Source: JAGXTF01 sp038317095 (lineage in GTDB: Bacteria > Bacteroidota > Bacteroidia > NS11-12g > UBA955). From it: 64,000 bases of DNA. A model generated the notes under the pieces. The model saw only the letters and a program-made list of their open reading frames with translations. It was not told the origin of the DNA and searched no databases. The stretch covers positions 32,513 to 96,512 of the forward strand of contig JBBQBB010000003.1 in NCBI GenBank assembly GCA_038317095.1, read 5' to 3'. Both the position numbers and the translations under genes were made by a program. The stretch's first letter is position 1, and every line of letters starts with the position of its first letter. Shown here piece after piece: positions 35,866 through 44,855 of the stretch.

Positions 35866-36507
35866 ATGATAAACAACAATAAAAAGGAAATAGTTTTGGT
35901 TTTGGCACCCCATACGGATGACGCCGAATTTGGCATGGGAGGAACCATTGCAAAATTGGTAGAACTTGGCAACGAAGTCCATTGTGTAGCTTTTTCTGCT
36001 TGTGAACAAAGCGTATTGCCCAATTTTCCTGCCGATGTTCTAATTACGGAAACAAAAAAAGCAAGTCGCATTCTGGGTATCTTGCCAGATAGGCTTACTC
36101 TGTTTCAATACGAAGTAAGGTCTTTTGGATTGCAAAGGCAATCTATATTAAATGATTTGATAAAATTACGGGAAGAAATTAAACCAGATATTGTTTTCAT
36201 TCCTTCCTTAGGCGACATTCACCAAGACCATAGAGTAATTTCTGAGGAAGGTGTTAGGGCTTTTAAATTTTCTACACTTTTGTGTTATGAATTGCCTTGG
36301 AATAACTTAACTTTCACCAATTCATGCTTTTGCTATTTGGATGAACGACATGTAGAATTAAAGGTGGAAGCTGTTTTGGAGTATCAGTCACAAGCGCATA
36401 GAGCTTATGCATCCCCAGATTTTATCTGGTCTTTGGCAAAAACAAGAGGCGTACAAATAAACCAACAATTTGCCGAATGTTTTGAAGTGGTGAGGTTAAC
36501 TTTTTAA
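35866..36507 (+). CDS. PIG-L/LmbE family zinc-dependent deacetylase
   Basis: The 213-residue protein has the zinc and catalytic motif LAPHTDDAEFGMGG (H-x-D-D) near residues 11-24, and the second zinc-site motif GDIHQDHRVI with H-x2-H. Both define PIG-L deacetylases, which remove N-acetyl groups from GlcNAc-type sugars or related compounds. It has no signal peptide, so it acts in the cytoplasm on a nucleotide or lipid-linked sugar. Next in line is a cupin-like gene 3 bp away. The pair may deacetylate and then modify an amino group, which is inference. Confidence 0.9.
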   Translation: MINNNKKEIVLVLAPHTDDAEFGMGGTIAKLVELGNEVHCVAFSACEQSVLPNFPADVLITETKKASRILGILPDRLTLFQYEVRSFGLQRQSILNDLIKLREEIKPDIVFIPSLGDIHQDHRVISEEGVRAFKFSTLLCYELPWNNLTFTNSCFCYLDERHVELKVEAVLEYQSQAHRAYASPDFIWSLAKTRGVQINQQFAECFEVVRLTF

Positions 36508-36510
36508 TGC

Positions 36511-37536
36511 ATGAAAATGGAAAATAAATCAAAAAATAAGCTGGTAGCTCATCCTTATATTGCAGAACTGTTGGCCCTAGAGTTGGCAACAGAAGACCGC
36601 CATGCGTTCCATGAAAAGGTTAAACCTTTGTTGTTGAAAATGGGAGCAGATGTAGATTTTTTAAAATTGATTGTTAGAAGAAATTTCGACGATCCAGGAT
36701 ATCTCAATCAAGAATGGTCGTTATACAATATTCCATTTTTTTATATTCATGAAACAGCCGATTTCATTTTAAAATTGCATTTTTTTCCTACTGTAAAAAA
36801 TTGGAAGCCGGGTATAGCTGCGCATGCTATCCACCACCATAATAATTATTTACTCACAACCAATGCATTTTTTGGTTCAGGGTATGAATCTTTGCTATTT
36901 GAGAAAAAAGTAGAAATGGATCCTATTACGCTGCGCACCAAAATGAATATCAGGAAACATTTTCACCAAAAGGATTGGAACCCTTCTAAAGTTGATTCTT
37001 GGGAACCGCATATAGTTTTTGTGCCTGAAAAATTTTCTGCAACCTTGCTCATTTGGACTCCAGAAAAAAAGCGGAGTACAGATGCATTGCGCAATGTAGG
37101 TTTCTTAAAGGCAATTAAAGGTCCTTTAAGAAGGGCAATCCAATTTTTGGGCCTGGCGGACATGGTTGGAATTTCGCATGGCAAAACATACCAGTGGTAT
37201 GCTGCGCAGGATAGCAAATCTTTCATGGCTGTGGAAGAGGCAAATTATTTTGCACCAAGCAAGGCTGCCAAAGGACCTGAAATAGATGATTATTCTATGC
37301 AAATGGTTTTTGGTTTTATGCAAAGATTGAATTTAGTGGAGACGGATTATTTAAACGAATTGATGACTAGAAACAATACGCCTACCTATTATAAAAATTG
37401 GATTGCCAAAGCTGTATCAAACGAGTTCATTGAAGATGTTTATCATAGAGAAGAGATAAATATACCCCAGGGGAAATATACTATTTCTGATATTTATAAA
37501 GCTGCCGGTCAAGCAGAAGAAAACCCCATCCGTTGA
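36511..37536 (+). CDS. Uncharacterised protein, possibly cupin-like metal-binding
   Basis: I do not recognise the family with confidence. The 341-residue protein is soluble, with no signal peptide. A histidine-rich strand AAHAIHHHNNYLLTT (about 108-122) followed by GSGYESLLFEKK looks like a cupin-type metal site with an H-x-H-H cluster, and PHIVF and SATLLIW could be later strands. A helical N-terminus (about 1-75) precedes it. It overlaps the following GT4 gene by 4 bp and follows PIG-L by 3 bp, so a role in modifying the deacetylated sugar is plausible. A short start (MKMENK) is used; a second ATG lies 6 bases on. Confidence 0.5.
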   Translation: MKMENKSKNKLVAHPYIAELLALELATEDRHAFHEKVKPLLLKMGADVDFLKLIVRRNFDDPGYLNQEWSLYNIPFFYIHETADFILKLHFFPTVKNWKPGIAAHAIHHHNNYLLTTNAFFGSGYESLLFEKKVEMDPITLRTKMNIRKHFHQKDWNPSKVDSWEPHIVFVPEKFSATLLIWTPEKKRSTDALRNVGFLKAIKGPLRRAIQFLGLADMVGISHGKTYQWYAAQDSKSFMAVEEANYFAPSKAAKGPEIDDYSMQMVFGFMQRLNLVETDYLNELMTRNNTPTYYKNWIAKAVSNEFIEDVYHREEINIPQGKYTISDIYKAAGQAEENPIR

Positions 37537-38729
37537 AAATATTATATTACTCCCCCCATCCCACGCATGACATAGTGAGTGAAGTGGGTTACAGCACGCA
37601 CCAGCGCGAAACAATAAATGCTATGCGCGAGCTTGGACACGAAGTTTTTCCTTTGGTTATGGGAGGAACGGAAAAGGCGGAAGTAGATGTATATCACCAA
37701 GAAATTACGGGTAAACGGGGTTTAAGGTACAAAATATTTAGAATGTTGCCATTAATTGTGCGCAATACTTTAAAAGATGTTTTGCTATTGAAACATGATT
37801 TGATGGCTGCAAAAAGTTTAAAATTGGCTTTAAATAGTTTCAAACCAGATTTGGTTTATGAAAGAAATGAATATTTGCAAAATGGGGGTTTAAAGGTTGT
37901 AAAAAGAGCTGGTAATCTTCATTATTTGGAAATAAACTCACCCTGTGTTTCTGAAATGCGCAACTTTGAAGGGCCTAGTTTGTTGCATTTTTTGGGTAAA
38001 AAGAAGGAACAATATAAAGTCCGAAATACAGACAGAATTTTTGCGGTTTCAACAGCACTCAAGGATTTTATAGGTGAGGAATATGGGTCAACGGCGCCCA
38101 TAGAAATCATACCCAATTGCATTAACCCCAATCGCATGCCTCTGGATTTAAGTGTTGCAAAAGAGTTGAGAGAAAAGTGGAATCCAGAGCATAGCTTGGT
38201 TATCGGTTTTGTAGGTAGTATTTTTCCCTATCACGGTGTTGAAAAGCTTATTCGTGCGTATGCCAAGAGTTTAGATTTGAGCACGGTAAAAACATTTCTT
38301 ATGATTGTTGGTGATGGTGCGCTTCGGCTAGAGCTGGAAAAACTTGCAAATGAAATATTGCCCTTTGGATCGTTTGGTTTTACGGGGAAAATACCGCATC
38401 CTTTGGTTATGGATTATATTTCCATGTTCGATATTGCCGTGATGCCAGATTCCAATTGGTATGGTTCACCCATTAAAATATTTGAATATGGATTGTTAGG
38501 TAAACTTCAAATTGTGCCGAACAAAGGACCCCTTAGGGATGTGATGATTGAAAATGAGGATGGAATTTATTCTGACGCTACCATTGAAGGTCTTGCCAAG
38601 GCATTGGTTAAGGGAATGGAAGAATTTAAAGACTTAACATGGATGGGAGAGAACTTTAAGAGTAAGATATTGGAGAACTATACATGGGAAAAGCAAACGG
38701 CTAAAACATTAAGCTTTGTTAAGACTTGA
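37533..38729 (+). CDS. GT4 family glycosyltransferase
   Basis: TTG at 37533 overlaps the preceding stop (TTGA), and the family start MKILYYSPHPTHD follows. The protein has 398 residues. It has ISTQ-like loop GYSTHQRETINAMRELGHEV, a linker IPNCINPNRMP, VIGFVGSIFPYHGVEKLI at the donor domain, and the donor motif VMPDSNWYGSPIKIFEYGLLGK with the family glutamate (E in KIFEYGL). It is the last gene of the uninterrupted + strand array. Its 3' end overlaps the convergent Wzy-like gene by 21 bp. Donor unknown. Confidence 0.9.
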   Translation: MKILYYSPHPTHDIVSEVGYSTHQRETINAMRELGHEVFPLVMGGTEKAEVDVYHQEITGKRGLRYKIFRMLPLIVRNTLKDVLLLKHDLMAAKSLKLALNSFKPDLVYERNEYLQNGGLKVVKRAGNLHYLEINSPCVSEMRNFEGPSLLHFLGKKKEQYKVRNTDRIFAVSTALKDFIGEEYGSTAPIEIIPNCINPNRMPLDLSVAKELREKWNPEHSLVIGFVGSIFPYHGVEKLIRAYAKSLDLSTVKTFLMIVGDGALRLELEKLANEILPFGSFGFTGKIPHPLVMDYISMFDIAVMPDSNWYGSPIKIFEYGLLGKLQIVPNKGPLRDVMIENEDGIYSDATIEGLAKALVKGMEEFKDLTWMGENFKSKILENYTWEKQTAKTLSFVKT

Positions 38730-40055
38730 CATTGTTTTGGGGCTTTTAAGCATTCGATTTGTAATGTAATAAATAAAGAAAAACAGAAAAAACCCTTGAC
38801 CAATATAATTACCAGTTCTGACAAGACGAATGACAAATACGACCAATATTCCTTGATTAATTATGGTTAAATACATTGATTCTGGACCATACAAATAACG
38901 CCTTCCCAGAAAAAATTTGAAGATAAAAATAAAGAATAAAACGAGCCCTAAAATCCCGGTTTCAGACATCATTCTAATGAAAAGACTATTTCCGTCTTTG
39001 GCATTAAACATACCATACATGATAAGAAACTTTTTGCCAAATAAGGATTCAAAGTATTCATCATAGGTTAATTCATGAGACCCTAGACCAGAGCCCAAAA
39101 TGGGGTTATTTTTGAAACTTTTTTGTGCAATTAAATAGTTGCTGTACAATGCAAACGTGCTAGAATTTAATTTTGCGATGGATGCTTTATCCATGGTTGA
39201 ATTGGATGCAAAAGCCATAAATGAATCTAAAATGCGCACTTGCACTTCTTTGATGGAGAATTGTTTTAAATTCAGATTCGGCACAACAATTAACAAAGCG
39301 ATTGCGAAAACAAAAGATTTCCAGCTTGTAGGTGTTAATAGTTTGTGATTGTAAGCTATTAATACAATCATAAGCGCCAATCCCATATAGCCGGCAGAGG
39401 AAAATGTAAAAATATAGCAGGCAGTAATTGTAGAGGCACGTACAATTACTTTTCGATCACGAAATGGTTTAACGCCAATCAATTTATTTAAATAATAATA
39501 AACTGCTGGAATTAAGGCAACTGCAAGAAAATAGGGCTCACCCATAATGGAATATACCCGATAAAATCCCCCTGTTACCCTTTTTGAATTGCCAAAATTG
39601 TCATGAAATCCTGCCAATTGTAGAGCTTCTTCGGCAATGCCATAGAGAGCAACCCAAAAAGCAATTTTCAAATAGAGTTCAAATATTTTCTTAACATCAA
39701 ATTTTAGATATTTCAAAAGTGCAAAATAGGATATGGATGAAAAAACAATCCCTATCATTTGTTTAAGCATTGGAAATTTAAGCTTATTTGATAAATATCC
39801 GGCGATAAAACTAGCTACAAAAAACGCGAGGAGAGATCGTAAGAACCAAGGTGGCCAAGAAGGAATAGTTTTTGTTTTATAAATAAAAAAAGCAAGAAAC
39901 ATTAAAAATATAAGATAATAATAATAGAAATCGAAAGTTCTATTTAAACGATCATTGCCTCCAAAAATAAAATTATCCAAAAATATGGACAACACCATAA
40001 AAAATATCAAGACCTTTTCTACCTTCATGAATAATAGTTTGGCAAATTTCGTCAA
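38709..40055 (-). CDS. O-antigen polymerase/ligase-like membrane protein (Wzy/WaaL-like)
   Basis: The 448-residue protein has about 11-12 hydrophobic segments and one long loop between late helices (about 265-365). The loop includes NPILGSGLGSHELTYDEYF, a G-x-G-x3-H motif frequent in Wzy and ligase proteins, and is followed by KDGNSLFIRMMSETGILGLVLF, also typical. I infer polymerisation of lipid-linked repeat units or transfer to an acceptor on the outer side of the inner membrane. It is on the - strand, converging with the GT4 at 37533 and diverging from the GT at 40089 across a 33-bp gap. Sequence-based choice between polymerase and ligase is not possible. Confidence 0.75.
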   Translation of the reverse strand: MTKFAKLLFMKVEKVLIFFMVLSIFLDNFIFGGNDRLNRTFDFYYYYLIFLMFLAFFIYKTKTIPSWPPWFLRSLLAFFVASFIAGYLSNKLKFPMLKQMIGIVFSSISYFALLKYLKFDVKKIFELYLKIAFWVALYGIAEEALQLAGFHDNFGNSKRVTGGFYRVYSIMGEPYFLAVALIPAVYYYLNKLIGVKPFRDRKVIVRASTITACYIFTFSSAGYMGLALMIVLIAYNHKLLTPTSWKSFVFAIALLIVVPNLNLKQFSIKEVQVRILDSFMAFASNSTMDKASIAKLNSSTFALYSNYLIAQKSFKNNPILGSGLGSHELTYDEYFESLFGKKFLIMYGMFNAKDGNSLFIRMMSETGILGLVLFFIFIFKFFLGRRYLYGPESMYLTIINQGILVVFVIRLVRTGNYIGQGFFLFFFIYYITNRMLKSPKTMSSLNKA

Positions 40056-40088
40056 TTTTATGTTTAAATCGAATAAATTAGTTTGGGA

Positions 40089-41153
40089 ATGAAATATATT
40101 TTCTTATATACGGAATTGGCTGAATATACAATGCAGTGCCTGAGTGCCCATTTGAGATTTCATCCTGAAGATGAATTGCATGTAGTGCACTATCCTATAA
40201 ATCCAGAAGCCCCATTTAAATTTGAAAAGGTTGAGAGATTAAATTTGTACAGCTTAAACGAATTCCAAGAAGGAGAATTGCATGCATTGGCGGATACAAT
40301 TCAGCCAGCTGCTGTTATTTGTTCTGGATGGGCGGATAGAAAATATAACGAGATAGCATCTGGTTTAAGCAAACGAGGCGTGCCTGTAATACTGTGTTTT
40401 GACAATGTATATTTGGGCACATTGAAGCAAAGGTTATTTTTACCTCTTGCTAGGTATATCTTTAATAGGAGGTATAAAGCTTGCTGGGTACCAGGCATAA
40501 AACAATCTTTATTTGCAAAAAAACTGGGATTTTCGGAAAATAGAATATTTACAGGATTCTATGCCACAGATGCCGAAATGTACAATGGGATGTATCAAAA
40601 ATTTAGTGGGGGTAAGGCCGAAAATTTTCCGAAAAAATTCCTTTGCGTTGCAAGATACATTCCTCAAAAGGGACTTGAATATCTTTGGAGGGCTTTTATT
40701 GAAATTGCAGATCGTAAAAATAATGGATGGGAATTGTGGTGCGCTGGCACGGGTGAGGGTTTCAATTTTAGAATTGAGCATCCCAAAATTCACCATCTCG
40801 GCTTCGTTCAACCGAACCAGTTTGCTGGGTTGGTAGAAAAATGCGGTGTATTTGTGTTGCCCAGTCTTTTCGAACCTTGGGGGGTGGCTGTAAATGAATT
40901 TGCCACGGCTGGCATGCCGCTTCTACTCAGTGAAAAAGTAGGCAGCGCGGAAACATTTTTGATAAATGGGCAAAATGGTTTTTCGTTTAAACCAGCCAAT
41001 GAGAAAGATATCAAGAAAAAGTTAGAAATGATTATGAATTTAAGTGACCAAGAGTTATTGCAAATGGCCGAAAAGAGTCATATTTTAGGGGACAGTGTAA
41101 ATGCCAAGAATTGGTCAGATACCCTGTATCAAATTGCTAGAATGAGGGGTTGA
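40089..41153 (+). CDS. GT4-like glycosyltransferase
   Basis: ATG 40089 is used; a TTG six bases before is in frame. The 354-residue protein has FLCVARYIPQKGLEYLWRAF at the donor-domain start, LWCAGTGEGFNF, and LPSLFEPWGVAVNEFATAGMPLLLS, where the E-x7-E is E-P-W-G-V-A-V-N-E. That version is usual in GT4 proteins. SWADRKYNEIA and PVILCFDNVYLGTLKQR precede it. It is an isolated + gene between two - strand genes, so it needs its own promoter within 33 bp or so of divergent space. The 3' end overlaps the convergent 41115 gene by 39 bp. Confidence 0.85.
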   Translation: MKYIFLYTELAEYTMQCLSAHLRFHPEDELHVVHYPINPEAPFKFEKVERLNLYSLNEFQEGELHALADTIQPAAVICSGWADRKYNEIASGLSKRGVPVILCFDNVYLGTLKQRLFLPLARYIFNRRYKACWVPGIKQSLFAKKLGFSENRIFTGFYATDAEMYNGMYQKFSGGKAENFPKKFLCVARYIPQKGLEYLWRAFIEIADRKNNGWELWCAGTGEGFNFRIEHPKIHHLGFVQPNQFAGLVEKCGVFVLPSLFEPWGVAVNEFATAGMPLLLSEKVGSAETFLINGQNGFSFKPANEKDIKKKLEMIMNLSDQELLQMAEKSHILGDSVNAKNWSDTLYQIARMRG

Positions 41154-41825
41154 TTCTTTCAATATGAAATATTTTTCCAAAATCATTTTCCAATCTTTAG
41201 TTACTGACAGCTTTTCTTGGTCAATTATCTGCAAAAATAATTGATTGTTCAAAACATATTCTTGTTCTATTTTGCCCTCAGAAAAGTTTGGTTTTTGATT
41301 TTGAAGCGCACACAAGTGCATGTATATTTCCAGGGCTGTAGGTGGCTTAGCGTAGCACACATTTATTTCTCCTCTTTGCTGCCTTCGAATTAAACATTTG
41401 GTTATTTCTCCTATATCATTCGCGGCAAGCAAATACCTAAAAGCATTCCTATGAATAGGAATGTGTTTGCCTTTTGATATTGAATCCATAAAAAATGGAA
41501 ATAAATTTGCTTTGTTTCCACCCAAACCTACAACATTTGGCAGGCGAATGATTAAGTATTCTGGAAAGTTTTCAGTTAAAAGCGTTTCCATATGTTTTTT
41601 ATGCAACACATATGGACTTTCTTGAATAGTTGGGTTGAAAATACTAACCGTTGAAAAATAAAAAATCGGTTTTTCTATCGACTGATTCAAAAGTAGATCT
41701 CTTTCCCTTTTAAATGAGAAATCACTTTTTTCTGAAGAATCTGAAACTCCCGAACAAAATAATGTTAAACCGTCATGGTGTATTTCACTTAGATTCTTTG
41801 CCAGAAGACCGTTTCCTATTATCAT
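41115..41825 (-). CDS. Short NAD-dependent epimerase/dehydratase-like (extended SDR) protein
   Basis: The 236-residue protein begins MIIGNGLLAKNL, a shortened Rossmann G-x-G motif, and has FYFSTVSIFNP and SPYVLHKKHME with Y-x3-K, then the substrate-binding RLPNVVGLGGNKANLFPFFM. This is the order of extended SDRs such as nucleotide-sugar epimerases and reductases, but about 80 residues shorter than most. It may be a keto-reductase for a deoxy sugar, as with the N-terminal parts of CapF-like proteins. The gene overlaps the preceding - strand GT4 gene by 41 bp and the convergent + gene by 39 bp, a dense arrangement. Confidence 0.7.
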   Translation of the reverse strand: MIIGNGLLAKNLSEIHHDGLTLFCSGVSDSSEKSDFSFKRERDLLLNQSIEKPIFYFSTVSIFNPTIQESPYVLHKKHMETLLTENFPEYLIIRLPNVVGLGGNKANLFPFFMDSISKGKHIPIHRNAFRYLLAANDIGEITKCLIRRQQRGEINVCYAKPPTALEIYMHLCALQNQKPNFSEGKIEQEYVLNNQLFLQIIDQEKLSVTKDWKMILEKYFILKESTPHSSNLIQGI

Positions 41826-42969
41826 CTGAAATATTTTCTAATTGCAAAAGTAATGTTTCGAAGAGATTTATCCAGTTAAATTTCTCCAATACCATGGATT
41901 TTGCATTCAATTTTCGCAAATCTAATTCTTGTTTAGTTATGCTATTGGCCAATACAATGGCATTTACGAGAGATTTTACATTTCCAGGCTTTATCAACCA
42001 GCCATTATTGCCTTCAACAACCGCCGAAACGGCACCTACATCGCTGGCGATAGGACACAAACCCCTGGCCATAGCTTCTACTAATATGGTGGGAAATCCT
42101 TCCGCTAACGATGGAACCAATAAACAATCACATTTGTCTGATAGTTCTCTAATGGTTTCTGCGGTTTGGTTTCCATGATAAATGTAATTTGTTGCCTTAA
42201 GTTGCTCTTTTTCTGGCACAATACCCACAAAGTGAATTTCAGGCCAAATGCCCATCTTTTGTAATTGAATCAAAGCGGATTTTAAAATATGGTACCCTTT
42301 TCTATATTCATATCGGGCTACAAATAGAAATTTTCGAGAACCACTTTGACCGTAGATTGAAGATTGCGGTTCAAGCCAAAAAGCGTCAATTCCGCCGTAT
42401 TGTTCTATGATTTGTGATTCAGATTTCCCAGTATCAAGAAGCAATTGCTTTATTTTACCGCCGTAGCTTAAAATGTAATCACTGTTTTTAATGATTGCTC
42501 TTGCAGGCATTCGTAAAATGAACTTGACGAACCAATCTTTTATTGAAAATGAAGGTTGGAACATTTCCAAACCATGAAGTTGAGAAATAACGGGTATGCT
42601 AATGGACTTGCGGTTTAGAAGCAAATGCCAAGCGGTAAAGCCCTTTGCAAGAATCAGGTCAAATTTTTCGGGGCTTGATTCAATTAAATGGGTAATTTTT
42701 TTAGAATAGATCCAACTTTGTATTAAATAATGGCCAGGAAAATTTGGAATCAAAGGTGTGGATATAAATTGGATATGTATATTGGGAGGAATGCCCTCTG
42801 GAAATAACTTTGCTGCAATATCTTCGCTGGCAATTTCTTGGCTGTTGGTAGTGAAAATGGTTAACGAATGTTTAGTATGGGCAAAGTTTTTAACAAGATA
42901 GTATGCATGTTTTTGCATCCCTCCAATAGCGAATGGATATATTCCATCTGTGAGAAAAAGTATATTCAA
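41785..42969 (-). CDS. GT4 family glycosyltransferase
   Basis: The 394-residue protein starts with NILFLTDGIYPFAIGGMQKHAYYLVKNFA, whose IGGMQKH loop is a typical GT4 acceptor-side motif. FLFVARYEYRKGYHIL opens the donor domain, and LVPSLAEGFPTILVEAMARGLCPIAS carries the E-x7-E motif (quoted here in part). It is on the - strand, first of a two-gene unit with the SDR-like 41115 gene, and 32 bp lie between it and the divergent asnB2 start. Donor unknown. Confidence 0.9.
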   Translation of the reverse strand: MNILFLTDGIYPFAIGGMQKHAYYLVKNFAHTKHSLTIFTTNSQEIASEDIAAKLFPEGIPPNIHIQFISTPLIPNFPGHYLIQSWIYSKKITHLIESSPEKFDLILAKGFTAWHLLLNRKSISIPVISQLHGLEMFQPSFSIKDWFVKFILRMPARAIIKNSDYILSYGGKIKQLLLDTGKSESQIIEQYGGIDAFWLEPQSSIYGQSGSRKFLFVARYEYRKGYHILKSALIQLQKMGIWPEIHFVGIVPEKEQLKATNYIYHGNQTAETIRELSDKCDCLLVPSLAEGFPTILVEAMARGLCPIASDVGAVSAVVEGNNGWLIKPGNVKSLVNAIVLANSITKQELDLRKLNAKSMVLEKFNWINLFETLLLQLENISDDNRKRSSGKESK

Positions 42970-43001
42970 TATTTTACAAAATTCGTAATTAAAGTTGAAT
43001 A

Positions 43002-44855
43002 ATGTGCGGTATTAATGGTATTTATGGATTAAAAGATGAATTTAGGATTAAAGACATCCTGGTTCACATGAATGCTTCAATTGCACATAGAGGCCCAGAT
43101 GCTCAAGGCGTATTTAGTCGCGGGGGTATTGGTTTGGGGCATCGCCGACTTAGCATTATAGATCTTACAGAAGGAGGAAGACAACCCATGCTGAATGCAT
43201 CCGCGAATCTTGCAATGGTTTTCAATGGTGAAATTTATAACTATAAAAAGTTAAAAGCCCTGTGTAAAGACTACCCTTTCAGAACTGAAACAGATTCGGA
43301 AGTAATTTTAGCACTTTACCAAAAGTATGGAGATGCTTGTTTTGAGCAATTGGATGGTATGTTTGCTATAGCCATATGGGATGATGAAAGGAAAAAACTT
43401 GTTTTGGCCAGAGATCGCATGGGAAAAAAGCCACTTTATTATTCTTGGGTAAATGATATCTTTATTTTTAGTTCGGAAATTAGGGGATTGCTTGCTTCAA
43501 ATTTGTTTTCTCCGGTCCTGAACGCTGAGGGTTTTAACAATTATGTGCAATACCAAACAGTGTATTCTCCAGCTACAATTTTAAAGAACGTATTTATGTT
43601 AGAAACCGGCAGCACCATGACCATTTCACATGGCGTAACGGAAACAAAGAAATTTTGGAGTATTGATAGGGCAAAAGAGAAATATACGTTGCCAGGTCCC
43701 TATGATAAAGTAATTAAACAAACACGGGAATTGTTTTTTCAAGCGGTTGAAAAACGTTTAATTTCTGATGTATCCCTTGGTGCTTTTTTATCGGGCGGCA
43801 TTGATAGCAGCAGCGTTGTGGCGGCTATGGCACGAGTTTCCGGTTCTACAATTAAAACTTTCAATGTAAGTTTTGAAGATGAATCTGCATTTTCAGAGAA
43901 AGTATTCGCAGAAATGGTTGCCAAAAAATTCAATACCGAGCATCAAACCATTTCCTTAAAATCAGAGGATTTTCTTTCAGAAATACAAGAAGGTTTAAAT
44001 GCGATGGATCATCCCAGCACAGATGGATTAAATACCTATGTTGTATCCAAATACACGAAACAAGCTGGCATAACAGTGGCCTTGAGTGGATTGGGAGGAG
44101 ATGAATTATTTGGAGGATATCCTGTATTCAACCAATTGAAAAAGTGGCAAAAATTTCGCGTATTAGGATCCATTCCTTTTCCGATAAGAAGGGCATTGTT
44201 AAATGCAGTTGCAAAAAGGGTTTCTCCTAACAAAGTGGGAAGAATGGCCCAAATTGCGGAGATAAGAAAATGGAATTGGATGGATATATATCCCGTATTT
44301 AGAATGGTACTCAGCAACCGTGAGATGGAAGCCGCCGGATTGAAACCATACTTTGTAAAAGGGCTAGAACGCAATGAAAATGTAGGATACAAATTGCTCA
44401 GTGAAATTTCAATTGCAGAATGTAAAACATACATGGAAAATGTTTTGTTAAGAGATGCGGACCAAATGAGTATGGCAAATGCCTTAGAGATAAGAGTGCC
44501 ATTCTTAGATAAGGATCTTGTCGAATTCGTGCTTTCTTTGCCCGATGATTTTAAACCCATAGTGCCAGGCAAAAAATTACTTATAGACGCAATGGGTGAT
44601 TTGCTGCCAGAAGAAGTTTGGAACCGCAAAAAAATGGGATTTACCTTTCCCTGGAAGAAATGGATAAATAGGGAATTAAAATTATTTTGTTCTGATCATT
44701 TAGATTATTTGACCCAATGGAAATTGCTTAGCAACGAATATATAAGTCAATTAAAAGCCGATTTGGATTTGCCAGAAAATCCAAATTGGATAAAGGTGTG
44801 GAATTTGGTTGTGCTAAGCAATTGGATGCAAAAAAACAATATACAAGTTGAATAA
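43002..44855 (+). CDS. asnB: AsnB-type glutamine-hydrolysing amidotransferase (copy 2)
   Basis: The 617-residue protein has MCGINGIYG (catalytic Cys2), HRGPDAQG, MVFNGEIYNY in the glutaminase domain, then SGGIDSSS (264-271) as PP-loop and GLGGDELFGGY and EIRVPFLD in the synthetase domain. This copy is closer to typical AsnB/WbpS-like proteins than the one at 11777. A sugar-amidation role (for example of a uronic acid) is inferred from its neighbours; asparagine synthesis cannot be excluded. It starts 32 bp from a divergent GT4 gene and overlaps the next GT4 by 8 bp. Confidence 0.9.
   Translation: MCGINGIYGLKDEFRIKDILVHMNASIAHRGPDAQGVFSRGGIGLGHRRLSIIDLTEGGRQPMLNASANLAMVFNGEIYNYKKLKALCKDYPFRTETDSEVILALYQKYGDACFEQLDGMFAIAIWDDERKKLVLARDRMGKKPLYYSWVNDIFIFSSEIRGLLASNLFSPVLNAEGFNNYVQYQTVYSPATILKNVFMLETGSTMTISHGVTETKKFWSIDRAKEKYTLPGPYDKVIKQTRELFFQAVEKRLISDVSLGAFLSGGIDSSSVVAAMARVSGSTIKTFNVSFEDESAFSEKVFAEMVAKKFNTEHQTISLKSEDFLSEIQEGLNAMDHPSTDGLNTYVVSKYTKQAGITVALSGLGGDELFGGYPVFNQLKKWQKFRVLGSIPFPIRRALLNAVAKRVSPNKVGRMAQIAEIRKWNWMDIYPVFRMVLSNREMEAAGLKPYFVKGLERNENVGYKLLSEISIAECKTYMENVLLRDADQMSMANALEIRVPFLDKDLVEFVLSLPDDFKPIVPGKKLLIDAMGDLLPEEVWNRKKMGFTFPWKKWINRELKLFCSDHLDYLTQWKLLSNEYISQLKADLDLPENPNWIKVWNLVVLSNWMQKNNIQVE

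Noticed and set aside
44036..44629. 197-codon open frame on the - strand within asnB2
   Set aside because: It is antisense to a clear AsnB synthetase domain and has no recognisable motif.
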